The translations under genes and the position numbers were made by a program. This document shows, in pieces, positions 26,419 through 35,424 of a stretch of 64,000 nt of DNA (its first letter is position 1; every line of letters begins with the position of its first letter). The notes below the pieces were generated by a model that saw nothing but the letters and a program-made list of their open reading frames with translations, searched no databases and was not told the DNA's origin. This stretch comes from Psychrobacter sp. PL19 (GTDB lineage: Bacteria > Pseudomonadota > Gammaproteobacteria > Pseudomonadales > Moraxellaceae). The DNA is taken from assembly GCF_017875835.1 (NCBI RefSeq), contig NZ_JAGING010000001.1:1116001-1180000 (forward strand), given 5' to 3'.

Positions 26419-28512
26419 ATGACTACCATCTTATTTGAACTGGGGTGTGAAGAGCTGCCTCCAAAGAGCCTAAAAAATCTACGTGATGCGCTACAAGCGA
26501 GCGTCACTGAACAGTTGGGTGAGGCTGATATTCGCTTTGATAGCATGAAAGCTTTTGCTGCGCCGCGTCGTCTAGCGCTACAAATTCAGGGCATTAGTGA
26601 TAAGCAGCCAGATCGTAGCGAGCAAAAACGTGGCCCTGCAATCAAAGCAGCTTTCGATGCCGAAGGTAATCCTAGTCGTGCCGCAATGGGTTTTGCTAAA
26701 GGCTTGGGTATCGAGCCGCGTGAGCTGATTACTATTAACACTGACAAAGGCGACTACATCGGCTACGAGCAAACTGTGCATGGTAAGGCGACCACCGAGC
26801 TGTTGCCTACTATTTTTCAAATAGCCCTTGATAATCTACCGATTGCTAAGCGCATGCGTTCCGGTTCGAGCCGAGATGAGTTTGTGCGTCCTGTGCAATG
26901 GGTAGTATTGATGCAAGATGACACAGTTATTGATGGCATGATTCAAGGTCATCAGACCGGCCAGCAGACCCGTGGACATCGTTTCCATAGTCCGGACTAC
27001 CATACCATTAAGCATGCTGACGATTATGAGCAGTTGTTAGATGGTTTAAAAGTAGTGGCTGATTTTGATAAGCGCCAAGCGTTTATTAACAATCAAGTTC
27101 AGGCGCTAGCAGATGAAGTCAATGCCAATGCGATTGTACCGCCAGCATTGCTAGATGAAGTTACCGCTTTGGTTGATTTTCCGATTGCTCTACGAGCAAG
27201 TTTTGAGCCGCGTTTTTTACGAGTGCCGCAAGAGGCGCTGATTTCAACCATGCAAGCGGATCAAAAGTATTTTTGCCTCACTGATAAAGATGGCAAGCTC
27301 CAGCCTTATTTTATTTTTATTACCAATATTGAGTCAAAAGATCCCAATCAGATCATCGAGGGCAATGAAAAGGTCGTCCGTCCTCGCTTGGCGGATGCTG
27401 AATTCTTCTTCTTACAAGATCAAAAGCAGCCGTTATCAGCGTTAACCGAAAGCTTAAAAACCCGCGTGTTCCAAGATCAACTGGGCACTATTTGGGAAAA
27501 GTCAGAGCGCATCGCTAAGCTGGCCGCTTTTATCGCAGCATTGTTACAACAGCAAGACCAGCAGATTGATATAAATGAGACCACCCGTGCTGCAATGCTA
27601 GCTAAAGCGGACTTGGCCAGCTCATTGGTTGGTGAGTACCCCGAATTGCAGGGTATTGCGGGCACGTATTATGCGCGTCTTAATGGCGAGCCTGAAGCCG
27701 TTGCTGCAAGTTTAGAAGAGCAGTATCTACCCAAGTTCAGTGGTGATCTACTGCCGCAAACACCTATCGGTATATGCCTGGCGCTAGCAGATCGCTTGGA
27801 CACACTAGTCGGTATCTTTGCGATAGATCAAGCACCTACCGGTTCAAAAGATCCTTTTAGCCTACGTCGTTCAGCGATTGGCATCTTACGTATCTTGATT
27901 GAAAAACAACTACCGATTAACCTAGTAGCTTTAGTTGAGCAGGCAATAAACAACTATGTTAGCGCTGAAGATGGCAAAATCCATAATATGGGCGATACCT
28001 TCACTAAGGTAATGACCTTCTTACACTCACGCTATCGGGCGATGTATACTGAGCAAGGGGTCAGTGTCGATACTATTCAGGCCGTACAAGCGATTAATCC
28101 GCATATGCCGCTTGATTTTGATCAGCGTATTCGTGCGGTGAAAATGTTTAGTGAGCTGCCGCAAGCTTCAATGCTCGCTGATTCTAACAAGCGCGTGGCC
28201 AACATTTTAGCTAAATCAGAAGTGGCTGTTGCTGATAGCGTCGATGAGCTATTACTGTCCGAGTCTGCCGAACAAGTGTTGTATAGCAGCGTTCGTCAAG
28301 CGCAAACGGTTGTAACACCCCTACTTGAACAGGCTGACTACACTCAAGTGCTGCAAACCTTGGCCAGCTTAGATGAGCCGTTGACACAATTTTTTGATAG
28401 TGTGATGGTCAATAGCGACGATATGGCCTTGAAAAATAACCGCTTAGCGTTATTAAAGCAGGTACGCGCTTTGTTTCTAACGGTCGCTGATATTAGCGAA
28501 TTACAGCTATAA
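26419..28512 (+). CDS. glyS: Glycine--tRNA ligase beta subunit
   Basis: A 697-residue beta subunit that supports tRNA recognition and aminoacylation with GlyQ. The N-terminus ILFELGCEELPPKSL, the KRMRSGSSRDEFVRPVQWVV segment, STMQADQKYFCL, NEKVVRPRLADAEFFF and GIAGTYYARLNGEPEAVA are all classic for GlyS. Its HD-like middle and C-terminal anticodon-binding domain are intact, and length is as expected. An intrinsic terminator follows, closing the glyQS operon. Confidence 0.97.
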   Translation: MTTILFELGCEELPPKSLKNLRDALQASVTEQLGEADIRFDSMKAFAAPRRLALQIQGISDKQPDRSEQKRGPAIKAAFDAEGNPSRAAMGFAKGLGIEPRELITINTDKGDYIGYEQTVHGKATTELLPTIFQIALDNLPIAKRMRSGSSRDEFVRPVQWVVLMQDDTVIDGMIQGHQTGQQTRGHRFHSPDYHTIKHADDYEQLLDGLKVVADFDKRQAFINNQVQALADEVNANAIVPPALLDEVTALVDFPIALRASFEPRFLRVPQEALISTMQADQKYFCLTDKDGKLQPYFIFITNIESKDPNQIIEGNEKVVRPRLADAEFFFLQDQKQPLSALTESLKTRVFQDQLGTIWEKSERIAKLAAFIAALLQQQDQQIDINETTRAAMLAKADLASSLVGEYPELQGIAGTYYARLNGEPEAVAASLEEQYLPKFSGDLLPQTPIGICLALADRLDTLVGIFAIDQAPTGSKDPFSLRRSAIGILRILIEKQLPINLVALVEQAINNYVSAEDGKIHNMGDTFTKVMTFLHSRYRAMYTEQGVSVDTIQAVQAINPHMPLDFDQRIRAVKMFSELPQASMLADSNKRVANILAKSEVAVADSVDELLLSESAEQVLYSSVRQAQTVVTPLLEQADYTQVLQTLASLDEPLTQFFDSVMVNSDDMALKNNRLALLKQVRALFLTVADISELQL

Positions 28513-28550
28513 CTTTATTCTTATGAGTGAATCACTCTTACTTTAAGCAC

Positions 28551-28581
28551 AAAAAACTGGCTGTGCTAAGCCAGTTTTTTT
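28551..28581 (+). terminator. Intrinsic terminator of glyQS
   Basis: The stem AAAAAACTGGCT / AGCCAGTTTTTT with a 6-base loop and a T-run lies 38 bp after the glyS stop. Confidence 0.92.
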
Positions 28582-28751
28582 GTGTAATTATATTAAATAA
28601 TTACTAATATTTTATTAGCCTAGCAACCACTAAATAGCGCAATGATTGTGCTATAGGCGTGAATTACAGTAAACTTTATATTATATCCCTAGCTCATTAT
28701 TTATAACTTAGTAACCTCAGTTCACTCACCATTACTCGAAGGAGCACTGCC

Positions 28752-29138
28752 GTGTTTGCGATTATTATTATAATAATTATAATTTGGATCTCAATGTGGA
28801 TCTTTTATAAAGTTATGTACCCACGCGCCCCAAAAAGCATGATGCCCCAAAAAGGTGACGTGATCGAGCCGCGCAATTGTAATTTTTGTGGTAACAGCTT
28901 AGCTGAGTATCGTGGTGTTATCGAGACTGCCCCTACCGAGCTTAACAGCAGTATAAATAGTGACATTACTAATGATAGTGTTAGTGATACTACCAATGCC
29001 GTTAGCGATACTATTAATACTGCTAGCGACCTTGACAGCCCTATCAAGGACAGTAGCACTAAGGCTAACGGTGAGTTGTTTTTTTGCAACTACGAACATC
29101 AAGCTGATTTTCATGCCGGTAAAACTTACCAGTACTAG
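28752..29138 (+). CDS. Small membrane-anchored zinc-ribbon-like protein (PP0621-like)
   Basis: A 128-residue protein beginning with an Ile-rich membrane helix (about residues 2-18). A CNFCGN pair follows at about 43-46, then a Ser/Thr/Asp/Asn-rich linker (about 60-105), and a closing FFCNYEHQADFH segment. The order of membrane anchor, CxxC, then C-x3-H resembles the PP0621 family, whose function is unknown; the long linker here is extra. The start is a GTG with AAGGAGC 7 bases upstream. It is convergent with zapA, with only 19 bp between the stops. Confidence 0.65.
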   Translation: MFAIIIIIIIIWISMWIFYKVMYPRAPKSMMPQKGDVIEPRNCNFCGNSLAEYRGVIETAPTELNSSINSDITNDSVSDTTNAVSDTINTASDLDSPIKDSSTKANGELFFCNYEHQADFHAGKTYQY

Positions 29139-29157
29139 CGTTAAGTGGTCACTTGAC

Positions 29158-29622
29158 CTATAAAATAGACTGCGCGTCTTGCATTATTTTACTTAACAGA
29201 GCCTCTGACTGCTTACTTTCATTTTGATGAGTATCACTGGTCTTTTCATGAGCGCTAATTTTTTCATATAAGTTTAAGCAGCATAATACCAGCAGATTTT
29301 CTTGGCTTAAGTTTGGTGCTTCTCTTTTAATATCGAGAACAAAGTTATTAATGTAATACACGGCTGAACGTAATTCTTGTTCTTCATTAATCGGACAATA
29401 AATTTGATAGGTTATGCCAGCAATGGCAATATCTACTTTTTTCATTTGCGGTTCAGGGGTTTTAGTAGCTGGTGTGCTGCTACCTGTTGTTGCCTGTTCG
29501 ACGTTTATCTTATTGGGGGTGACATTTTGGGGCAGGGTGCGCTTAGTTTGATCCATGGGCGCCGCCGCTTTTTTGTTTTCAAGCGGTGAGTTTTGATCAG
29601 CGTTGCTATTGTTGTCAGTCAT
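29158..29622 (-). CDS. zapA: Cell division protein ZapA
   Basis: A 154-residue protein whose C-terminal hundred residues match ZapA: KKVDIAIAGITYQIYCPINEEQELRSA, then the AVYYINNFVLDIK and LSQENLLVLCCLNLYEKI helices that form its dimer and tetramer coiled coil. ZapA bundles FtsZ filaments at the division ring. The first 55 residues are a Pro/Thr/Asn-rich low-complexity extension absent from most ZapA proteins. AGGA lies upstream of the ATG. A coiled-coil gene 135 bp upstream on the same strand probably belongs with it. Confidence 0.9.
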   Translation of the reverse strand: MTDNNSNADQNSPLENKKAAAPMDQTKRTLPQNVTPNKINVEQATTGSSTPATKTPEPQMKKVDIAIAGITYQIYCPINEEQELRSAVYYINNFVLDIKREAPNLSQENLLVLCCLNLYEKISAHEKTSDTHQNESKQSEALLSKIMQDAQSIL

Positions 29623-29757
29623 AATAAGTCCTACAAAGTATCGTCATGAAGGTGAATAATCAATTAAGATAAATAATTAAAGCGCTAAAAGTATAAAATC
29701 ATTTTTTGAGAGGCAAGGGTGCTATTACTGTTTTGGCAAACCTTCGTCAATCGCGCA

Positions 29758-30240
29758 TCAGCTTTCTATTTGATCAATATGGGTTAATCGTTTTAACACC
29801 ACTTGCGTGCGCTCGGCTGCCAACTGATTTTTTTCTTGTAGGTCATGGTTTTGTTGTTTGATATCGCTATTTTGCTGCTTAATATTATTATTTTGTTGTT
29901 GTAGCTCATGGCCCTGCTGCTGAAGATTGTCATTATGTTGTTGTAGGGCACTGTTTTTTTGTCGCAAATCAGCCAGCTGTTTTTGTAACTTGTCTTGCTC
30001 TTCTCCAATCATATGATGCGCTTCGGCAAGGCTTTGATAGCGTTTATCGAGATCGCTCAACTGTTTTTTCGCGTTATCACGTTCTGTATGGCTGCTATCG
30101 AGCTTAGTATTAAGGACTGACAATTCTTTTGGATTGGTATTCGGTCGTTGTTTGATGCTGCTAAGTTCAGCGCTGACCAGCTGATGCTGCTTTTTGATGT
30201 CAAGTATCGTTTTTTCTAATAGTCTGAGTTGGTCATACAT
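29758..30240 (-). CDS. Coiled-coil protein next to zapA (TIGR02449-like)
   Basis: A 160-residue protein that is almost entirely coiled coil, with a Gln/Asn-rich central array (LQQQGHELQQQNNNIKQQ and similar heptads, about residues 100-140). The N-terminus LRLLEKTILDIKKQHQLV resembles the small TIGR02449 proteins that sit next to zapA in many gammaproteobacteria and are compared to ZapB. It is about twice as long as that family because of the repeated central section. A division-ring role is inferred from position only. Confidence 0.65.
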   Translation of the reverse strand: MYDQLRLLEKTILDIKKQHQLVSAELSSIKQRPNTNPKELSVLNTKLDSSHTERDNAKKQLSDLDKRYQSLAEAHHMIGEEQDKLQKQLADLRQKNSALQQHNDNLQQQGHELQQQNNNIKQQNSDIKQQNHDLQEKNQLAAERTQVVLKRLTHIDQIES

Positions 30241-30466
30241 AGTCAGTTTTTATCCTTAACCAGTGAGTGTGGATGAATTTTGGTCTATGCGTTTAATAAT
30301 GCCATAGGTGACCGCATAATATCTATATCAACAAAGTAATTGCACTTATTGTGCTTCTTTTTTTTACTTTTATTAGTTACAGCGCTGCGCACATTGTAGG
30401 GCGGTAACTATTACTAATTAATTGGCTCTAATCAATCATTGCTAATCAATCACTAGGATAACCGTT

Positions 30467-31120
30467 ATGAATGATAATATCTCTGGCTGGAACACGTGGG
30501 CCGAAGCGTTTGATGAATGGACTGATGTGTCTATCAGTGAGGTGCACGGCTTGATGACTGGCTTGATGACGGCTTGTGAGGCTCCTGATGAGCAAGGTTG
30601 GGCGAAGGTGCTGGAAGAACTCAGCTTTGCACCGTTACCGGAGCCGGCCTTGACGCTGCTGACCGAAGAGGCGGAAGATACCGTGTTTCAGCTCAAAGAT
30701 AAAGAGGATGCTTATTCCTTTATGCCACTGATACCTGACGATGAACATAACTTATACGAGCGTGTGATGGCTCTGAAACAGTGGGCTAACGGCTTTATGA
30801 CTGGCTTTGGTATTACTGATTGTGGTCTGAGTGCTGAAGAAAATGAGATGCTCATGGATTTAGCCAAAATTGGCGCTATCCGTCTGGAAGATGATGAGGA
30901 CTTTGAAGGTGGCGAAGAGTCTTATCTGTATATTTATGAGTTTGCGCGCATGGTCCCGGTCAGTTTTGCCACCCGTAAGCGTAAGCCTATTAAAGATTTA
31001 GCACTGATTTCAGGGCTAAAAATGGATGCAAAAACCACCAAAGAACGCCAAGCGGAAGGCCAGTTGTCAAAGCCCACGCCACCGGTGGTTGATGTGATGA
31101 ATCAAAATAACCCATCGTAA
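30467..31120 (+). CDS. UPF0149 family protein (YgfB-like)
   Basis: A 217-residue acidic protein of the UPF0149/YgfB type. SEVHGLMTGLMTACEAP near the start, the QWANGFMTGFGI motif (about 105-116) and the EDFEGGEESYLYIYEFARMVP segment are the family hallmarks. YgfB is linked to regulation of ampD-type genes in Pseudomonas and to ubiquinone gene neighbours in others. Its usual pepP-ubiH-ubiI partners are not next to it; a transposon-like unit begins 48 bp after its stop. AGGATAAC precedes the ATG. Confidence 0.9.
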   Translation: MNDNISGWNTWAEAFDEWTDVSISEVHGLMTGLMTACEAPDEQGWAKVLEELSFAPLPEPALTLLTEEAEDTVFQLKDKEDAYSFMPLIPDDEHNLYERVMALKQWANGFMTGFGITDCGLSAEENEMLMDLAKIGAIRLEDDEDFEGGEESYLYIYEFARMVPVSFATRKRKPIKDLALISGLKMDAKTTKERQAEGQLSKPTPPVVDVMNQNNPS

Positions 31121-31168
31121 GAATATGGTGCAAATTTAAAATGAGTATCAATGAGTTGAAAGAAAAGT

Positions 31169-31439
31169 GGTTTTACACTAAATTTGGAGTGTTCAAACAA
31201 TCTAACTAAAAAAAAGACACGCGATCTCCAATTTCTTTCACACTTGAATTGTCGAGAAACAAGTAAAGACAAGGAGGTGCGTGCACTTGAGTTTTGCCGT
31301 GAATTATATCAGCTGGTCGAATTGCCCGGAACTGCGGAGTTCTAAAAAGTGATGTGCACGTCCCGAAACTGGCAAACTGAAACCTTAAACAGTTTTGCAT
31401 TCCCTTATTTCATCTCACCCCAATATTTGACGGGGAACC
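31169..31439 (+). pseudogene. ISL3-family insertion sequence relic, left copy
   Basis: A 271-bp internally deleted IS. Its first 244 bp are about 90% identical to the right copy at 32865. It keeps a left inverted repeat, then a fragment of transposase (RALEFCRELYQLVEL) with an in-frame stop in the segment EF-stop-KVMCTSR. It jumps straight to a right inverted repeat (complement GGTTCCCCGTCAAATATTGG) with the C-terminal transposase part missing. It cannot make a transposase. Confidence 0.8.
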
Positions 31440-31731
31440 TTTTTGGTCGTATGATAAATGTAGAACGTTTCTCTACTCTATTAACGTGTGTTGTAAGCTT
31501 TATTACATAGGATTTGAGGAAGCACTCTATTTTATTGCCATTTTGTGCTTAGAGCCGTAAGGGCTTAGAGTTATGAGACTGATTCAATTTAGTGATATTA
31601 AAAAATAGAAATTAATATGTTTTTCCACATCTAATTCTTCAACCTTTTAAAGTTATTATCTTATGTTTAAACCTAAAATTGTAGGGTAAAAGTAAATTGT
31701 TGAGTATAGTATATTTGAAAGGAGTTTTATA

Positions 31732-32715
31732 ATGAATGGTCTTGGAGGATTGAATAAATCACCAAATGGAGTGATTCTAGGTTTAGTACAATTGCAATTA
31801 CCAATAACAAAAACGAAAGATGACTTGACTAAGCAAACCGAGAAAGTATGTGACATGGTTCGAAAAGCAAAACGGTTTATAGCACCCATTGATCTTGTCG
31901 TATTTCCAGAATATATGCTTCATGGACTTTCAATGGACATGAATGATGAGATCATGTGTGATATCGATGGACCTGAAGTGTCTGAGCTGAAAAAAGTTTG
32001 TAAGGAAAATGAAATTTGGGGATGTTTTTCAATAATGGAATATAACCCTAATGGAAATCCTTACAATACCGGATTAATTATAGATGATCAGGGCCAGATA
32101 AAATTAAACTGTCGAAAACTACATCCTTGGGTTCCTGTTGAACCATGGGAACCGGGTAATCTTGGCTTGCCTGTGTGTGACGGACCAAATGGAAGTAAAC
32201 TAGGGCTAGTTATTTGCCATGATGGGATGTTTCCAGAGGTTAGTCGCGAACTTGCATATAAAGGTGCAGATGTTATTTTACGTACAGCTGGTTATACGCC
32301 ACCCATTCGACATTCCTGGAAAATAACCAATCAAACAAACGCATTTTGCAACCTTGCATATACCGCGTCCGTTGCCATGTGTGGAAGTGATGGAACCAAT
32401 GATTCGATGGGAGACGCCATGATTGTTGGATTTGATGGTGTAACACTCGTAGAAGGTAGTAACCGCGCTGATGAAATAATTACTGGAGAAGTTAGACCTG
32501 ATTTGGTACTTGAGGCTCGGATCAACTGGGGAGTTGAAAACAACATCTACCAGTTGGGGCATCGAGGCTTTGTTGCCGTGGATGGCGGAGTAATGGACGC
32601 TCCATACACGTATATGGACGATTTGAGAAACGGAACATATAGTCTCCCTTGGGAAGATAAAATTAAGCATAAAGATGGGCAAGCTTATGGTTTTGATGCC
32701 CCTCGAAAAAAATAA
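31732..32715 (+). CDS. amiF: Formamidase (aliphatic amidase AmiF), acquired
   Basis: A 327-residue nitrilase-superfamily enzyme expected to hydrolyse formamide to formate and ammonia. The start NGLGGLNKSPNGVILGLVQL and the segments HGLSMDMN, ENEIWGCFSIMEYNPNG and RTAGYTPPIRHSW are those of AmiF formamidases from Bacillus and Helicobacter. The catalytic triad is visible as Glu in VFPEYMLHG, Lys in CRKLHPW and Cys in LVICHDG. It is full length. The ribosome site AAAGGAG, 7 bases before the ATG, AT-rich codons and flanking ISL3 relics point to horizontal transfer, perhaps from Bacillota (inference). Confidence 0.93.
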   Translation: MNGLGGLNKSPNGVILGLVQLQLPITKTKDDLTKQTEKVCDMVRKAKRFIAPIDLVVFPEYMLHGLSMDMNDEIMCDIDGPEVSELKKVCKENEIWGCFSIMEYNPNGNPYNTGLIIDDQGQIKLNCRKLHPWVPVEPWEPGNLGLPVCDGPNGSKLGLVICHDGMFPEVSRELAYKGADVILRTAGYTPPIRHSWKITNQTNAFCNLAYTASVAMCGSDGTNDSMGDAMIVGFDGVTLVEGSNRADEIITGEVRPDLVLEARINWGVENNIYQLGHRGFVAVDGGVMDAPYTYMDDLRNGTYSLPWEDKIKHKDGQAYGFDAPRKK

Positions 32716-32864
32716 AGTTAGAAATCATACAACCCAATTTATACTCTATACATGTAAGCACTTACTATGTCGACACTCGTGAACTGAACTTTAAATGGTA
32801 GACACTTTAAAAAAACGACCCATTTGTTTTTTCTGTTTTCAGAATTCGGTATACTAAATTTGGC

Positions 32865-33286
32865 GGTTCTACACTAAATTTGGAGTGTTCAAACAATTTA
32901 ACCAAAAAAAGACACGCAATCTCCAATTTCTTTCACACTTGAATTGTCGAGAAACAAGCAAAGACAAGGAGATGCGTGCACTTGAGTTTTGCCGTGAATT
33001 ATATCAGCTGGTCGAATTGGCCGGCATTGCGGAGTTCCAAAAAGTGATGTGCACGTCCCGAAGCTAGCAAACTGAAATCTTAAACAGTTTTGCATTCTCT
33101 TATTTCAACGGTTTTCTAGTAGGCATAAATAACCTGACAAAAGCAGTCAAACGGAATTCGTTCGGCTTTCAAACCTCACACGTGCACGCGCCAAAATACT
33201 ATTGACACACAAATACAAGAGTATTGGCGTTCATGTGGGTTAAGGTGAAAAATATTTCACCTCACCCCAACATTTGACGAAGAACT
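32865..33286 (+). pseudogene. ISL3-family insertion sequence relic with transposase fragment, right copy
   Basis: A 422-bp internally deleted IS in direct orientation with the left copy. One frame reads RALEFCRELYQLVELAGIAE, then a TAG stop at 33065, then QTEILNSFAFSYFNGFLVGI followed by NNLTKAVKRNSFGF. This is the typical ISL3 transposase C-terminus with its NG-x2-x-G-x-N and KR-x-x-FGF pattern. After a one-base frameshift it continues RARAKILLTHKYKSIGVHVG and stops, just before the right inverted repeat. The N-terminal two thirds of the transposase are missing. Confidence 0.85.
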
Positions 33287-33452
33287 AGAAAAGTTGAATG
33301 TGAATCATATGGCTCATGAGTGTTTATACTTATTTATATTATCTTGTGAGTAGCGGGGTTAGTGGTTAGCCTGATGATTCGAAAGTATGATATGACTCAT
33401 AGCGTTAGACGAATATAAAATATCAATACCAAATAAAAAGGAGAATAAAATA

Positions 33453-33935
33453 ATGTTAACGGATACTGATAAACAACATTTGCGCCGCTGTATTGAGCTG
33501 GCTACTGAAGCATTAGATGCCGGTGATGAGCCGTTTGGTAGTGTGTTGGTCGATAGCGATGGCACCGTACTTAATGAAGATCGTAACCGCATTAACACGG
33601 TCGATGCAACCTATCATCCTGAGATTGCAGTCGCACGTTGGGCGGCAAAAAATATGACTCCAGAAGCGCGAGCGCGAGCGGTCGTTTATACCTCAGGTGA
33701 GCATTGTGCGATGTGCTCAGCGGCTCATGCTTGGGCAGGACTTGGCCGTATTGTTTATATCAGCTCCTCCAAACAGTTGGGCGAATGGATGGATGAGATG
33801 GGTGTAGAATCAACATCGCCAATTACATCGTTAGCCATTCAAGACGTGGCGCCGAATGTGCCAGTCGAAGGCCCGATCACAGGCTTAGACGAAGAGGTAA
33901 AAGAGTTGCAGCGACGGGCACAGCAAAAAGACTAA
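33453..33935 (+). CDS. Nucleoside deaminase family protein
   Basis: A 160-residue protein of the cytidine/guanine deaminase fold. The zinc site appears as HPEIAVARWAA (about residue 53; most relatives have H-A/G-E) and SGEHCAMCSAAHAW (about 83-95; usual PCxxC), with the catalytic Glu in HPE. The overall layout is closest to small guanine deaminases and nucleoside deaminases; the substrate is not certain. Codon and base use look host-like, in contrast to the amiF unit 160 bp upstream. AAGGAG precedes the ATG. It is followed 43 bp later by argE. Confidence 0.8.
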   Translation: MLTDTDKQHLRRCIELATEALDAGDEPFGSVLVDSDGTVLNEDRNRINTVDATYHPEIAVARWAAKNMTPEARARAVVYTSGEHCAMCSAAHAWAGLGRIVYISSSKQLGEWMDEMGVESTSPITSLAIQDVAPNVPVEGPITGLDEEVKELQRRAQQKD

Positions 33936-33978
33936 TAACACAAATCTCAATATCAATTTTATTTGATAAGGATGTTCA

Positions 33979-35199
33979 ATGGCTTTTAATAATAGTGACC
34001 ATCAGTCTCAACCTATTCCGTCTTATCCGCAGCAGAGTATTGATTGGCTCACACGCTTAATCGGCTTTGACACTGTCAGTCGACATTCAAACTTAGCTTT
34101 AATCAACGAGGTTAAGGCTTATTGTGAACAGTTGGGATTGATAGTAACGCTGACTTTTAACGAGTTGCAAAACAAAGCCAATTTATTTGCCACTGTACCA
34201 GCAGGTAAAAATGCTGAAATAGTTGATGGCGGCTTAGTACTTTCAGGCCATAGCGATGTCGTGCCGGTTGATGGTCAAGATTGGACGTCTGAGCCGTTTA
34301 CCGCCACTATTCGTGGTTCGCGCTTATATGGGCGCGGGGCTTGCGATATGAAAGGCTTCATTGCTTGCGCGTTAACTCTATTGCCTGATGCGGCACAGCG
34401 GTCTAAAAATAGTCAGCTGCGTCGTCCGCTACACTTGGCATTGTCATTTGATGAAGAAGTGGGCTGTTTAGGGGCGCCTTTATTACTGGCCGATTTAGCT
34501 GCCCGTGGTATTACTCCTGAATATTGTATCGTTGGTGAACCCACCAATATGACCGTGGTGGTAGCGCATAAAGGCATCGCTATATATCGCTGCCGCGTAC
34601 ATGGTAAATCAGCTCATTCATCCTTGACGGCACAAGGCGTCAATGCGATTAGTTATGCCAGCCGTTTGGTCGGTTACGTCGATACCTTAGCTGAGCAATT
34701 AAGCGGCCGTGATGATAACGACCCCTTGTTCGATGTGCCTTATTCAACCTTGTCAGTGGGTACCATACAGGGTGGCACGGCGACCAATATCGTACCTAAT
34801 CTATGCGAGTTCACCTTTGACTATCGTAATCTGCCGCACATGACTCAAGCAGATATCTTGGCGCCGATCCAAGCTAAAGCCGCTGAGCTAACCGCGCAGA
34901 TGCAAGTGCGTTCGCCAGAGACCCGCATTGAGATCCTACAAGAAGTAGGGGTACCCGCGATGACGGATAATGACAATGACGAGCTCCAAAGCTTGATAGC
35001 TGCTTTGGTTGAAGATGACAAACGTCATAAAGTTGCTTATGCCACCGAAGGCGGGCAATTCACCAATGCGGGTATTCCAACGATTATCTGCGGACCCGGC
35101 AGTATCGAACAAGCGCACAAAGCAGATGAGTACGTTGAGCTTGATGAGATTGAGCGCTGTGACAGCTTCTTACAGCGCTTACTACAAAGCTGCTGCTAG
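33979..35199 (+). CDS. argE: Acetylornithine deacetylase
   Basis: A 406-residue M20-family zinc peptidase. The metal-binding segments SGHSDVVPVDGQDW (about residues 87-100), GRGACDMKGFIA, SFDEEVGCLGAP and IVGEPTN are present in order and match ArgE, which removes the acetyl group from N-acetylornithine in arginine synthesis. The last His ligand lies in PGSIEQAHKADEYV. A succinyl-diaminopimelate desuccinylase is excluded by the ArgE-type TAIGFDTVSR-like start (here RLIGFDTVSRHSN). AAGG lies 8 bases before the ATG. A terminator-like hairpin follows at 35322. Confidence 0.93.
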   Translation: MAFNNSDHQSQPIPSYPQQSIDWLTRLIGFDTVSRHSNLALINEVKAYCEQLGLIVTLTFNELQNKANLFATVPAGKNAEIVDGGLVLSGHSDVVPVDGQDWTSEPFTATIRGSRLYGRGACDMKGFIACALTLLPDAAQRSKNSQLRRPLHLALSFDEEVGCLGAPLLLADLAARGITPEYCIVGEPTNMTVVVAHKGIAIYRCRVHGKSAHSSLTAQGVNAISYASRLVGYVDTLAEQLSGRDDNDPLFDVPYSTLSVGTIQGGTATNIVPNLCEFTFDYRNLPHMTQADILAPIQAKAAELTAQMQVRSPETRIEILQEVGVPAMTDNDNDELQSLIAALVEDDKRHKVAYATEGGQFTNAGIPTIICGPGSIEQAHKADEYVELDEIERCDSFLQRLLQSCC

Positions 35200-35321
35200 T
35201 TAACTTTTGCTACTGTTGTTCATAGTCGATTATATACGCTGGTTCCTCTCTGCTAAATGACAACTGAAATAAACTTAATGTTGAGTTGGCCAGATTATAT
35301 GGTTACAGAGCTATTAATTAT

Positions 35322-35356
35322 AAAGTACACCGTCTTAATGGCGGTGTTTACTTTTT
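35322..35356 (+). terminator. Intrinsic terminator after argE
   Basis: An interrupted stem (AAAGTA CACCG with CGGTG TTTACTTT) with a 9-base loop and a TTTTT run, about 120 bp past the argE stop. Confidence 0.7.
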
Positions 35357-35424
35357 ACCGTCAAATTGTCTAGAGTCGCAGGATTCTAAACTGAATTTTT
35401 TAAATAATAAGGTAGGGTTGGTTG

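Larger units (their letters stand above)
31161..33294. mobile_element. Compound transposon-like unit carrying amiF, with 8-bp target duplication
   Basis: The element proper runs 31169-33286 and is bounded outside by a perfect direct repeat AGAAAAGT (31161-31168 and 33287-33294). It consists of an ISL3-type relic (31169-31439), 1425 bp of AT-rich cargo with the amiF gene, and a second relic in the same orientation (32865-33286). ISL3 elements are known to create 8-bp duplications. The outermost ends are GGTTTTACACTAAATTTGG on the left and the complement of AGTTCTTCGTCAAATGTTGG on the right, an imperfect inverted pair. Confidence 0.85.

Noticed and set aside
31206..31400. Minus-strand open frames in both ISL3 relics
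   Set aside because: They are antisense to recognisable transposase remnants on the plus strand and carry no known motif.
32760..32864. Possible end of another IS in the cargo right flank (GTCGACACT and GGTAGACACT motifs)
   Set aside because: No partner inverted end or transposase could be found, so it is left as unexplained cargo sequence.
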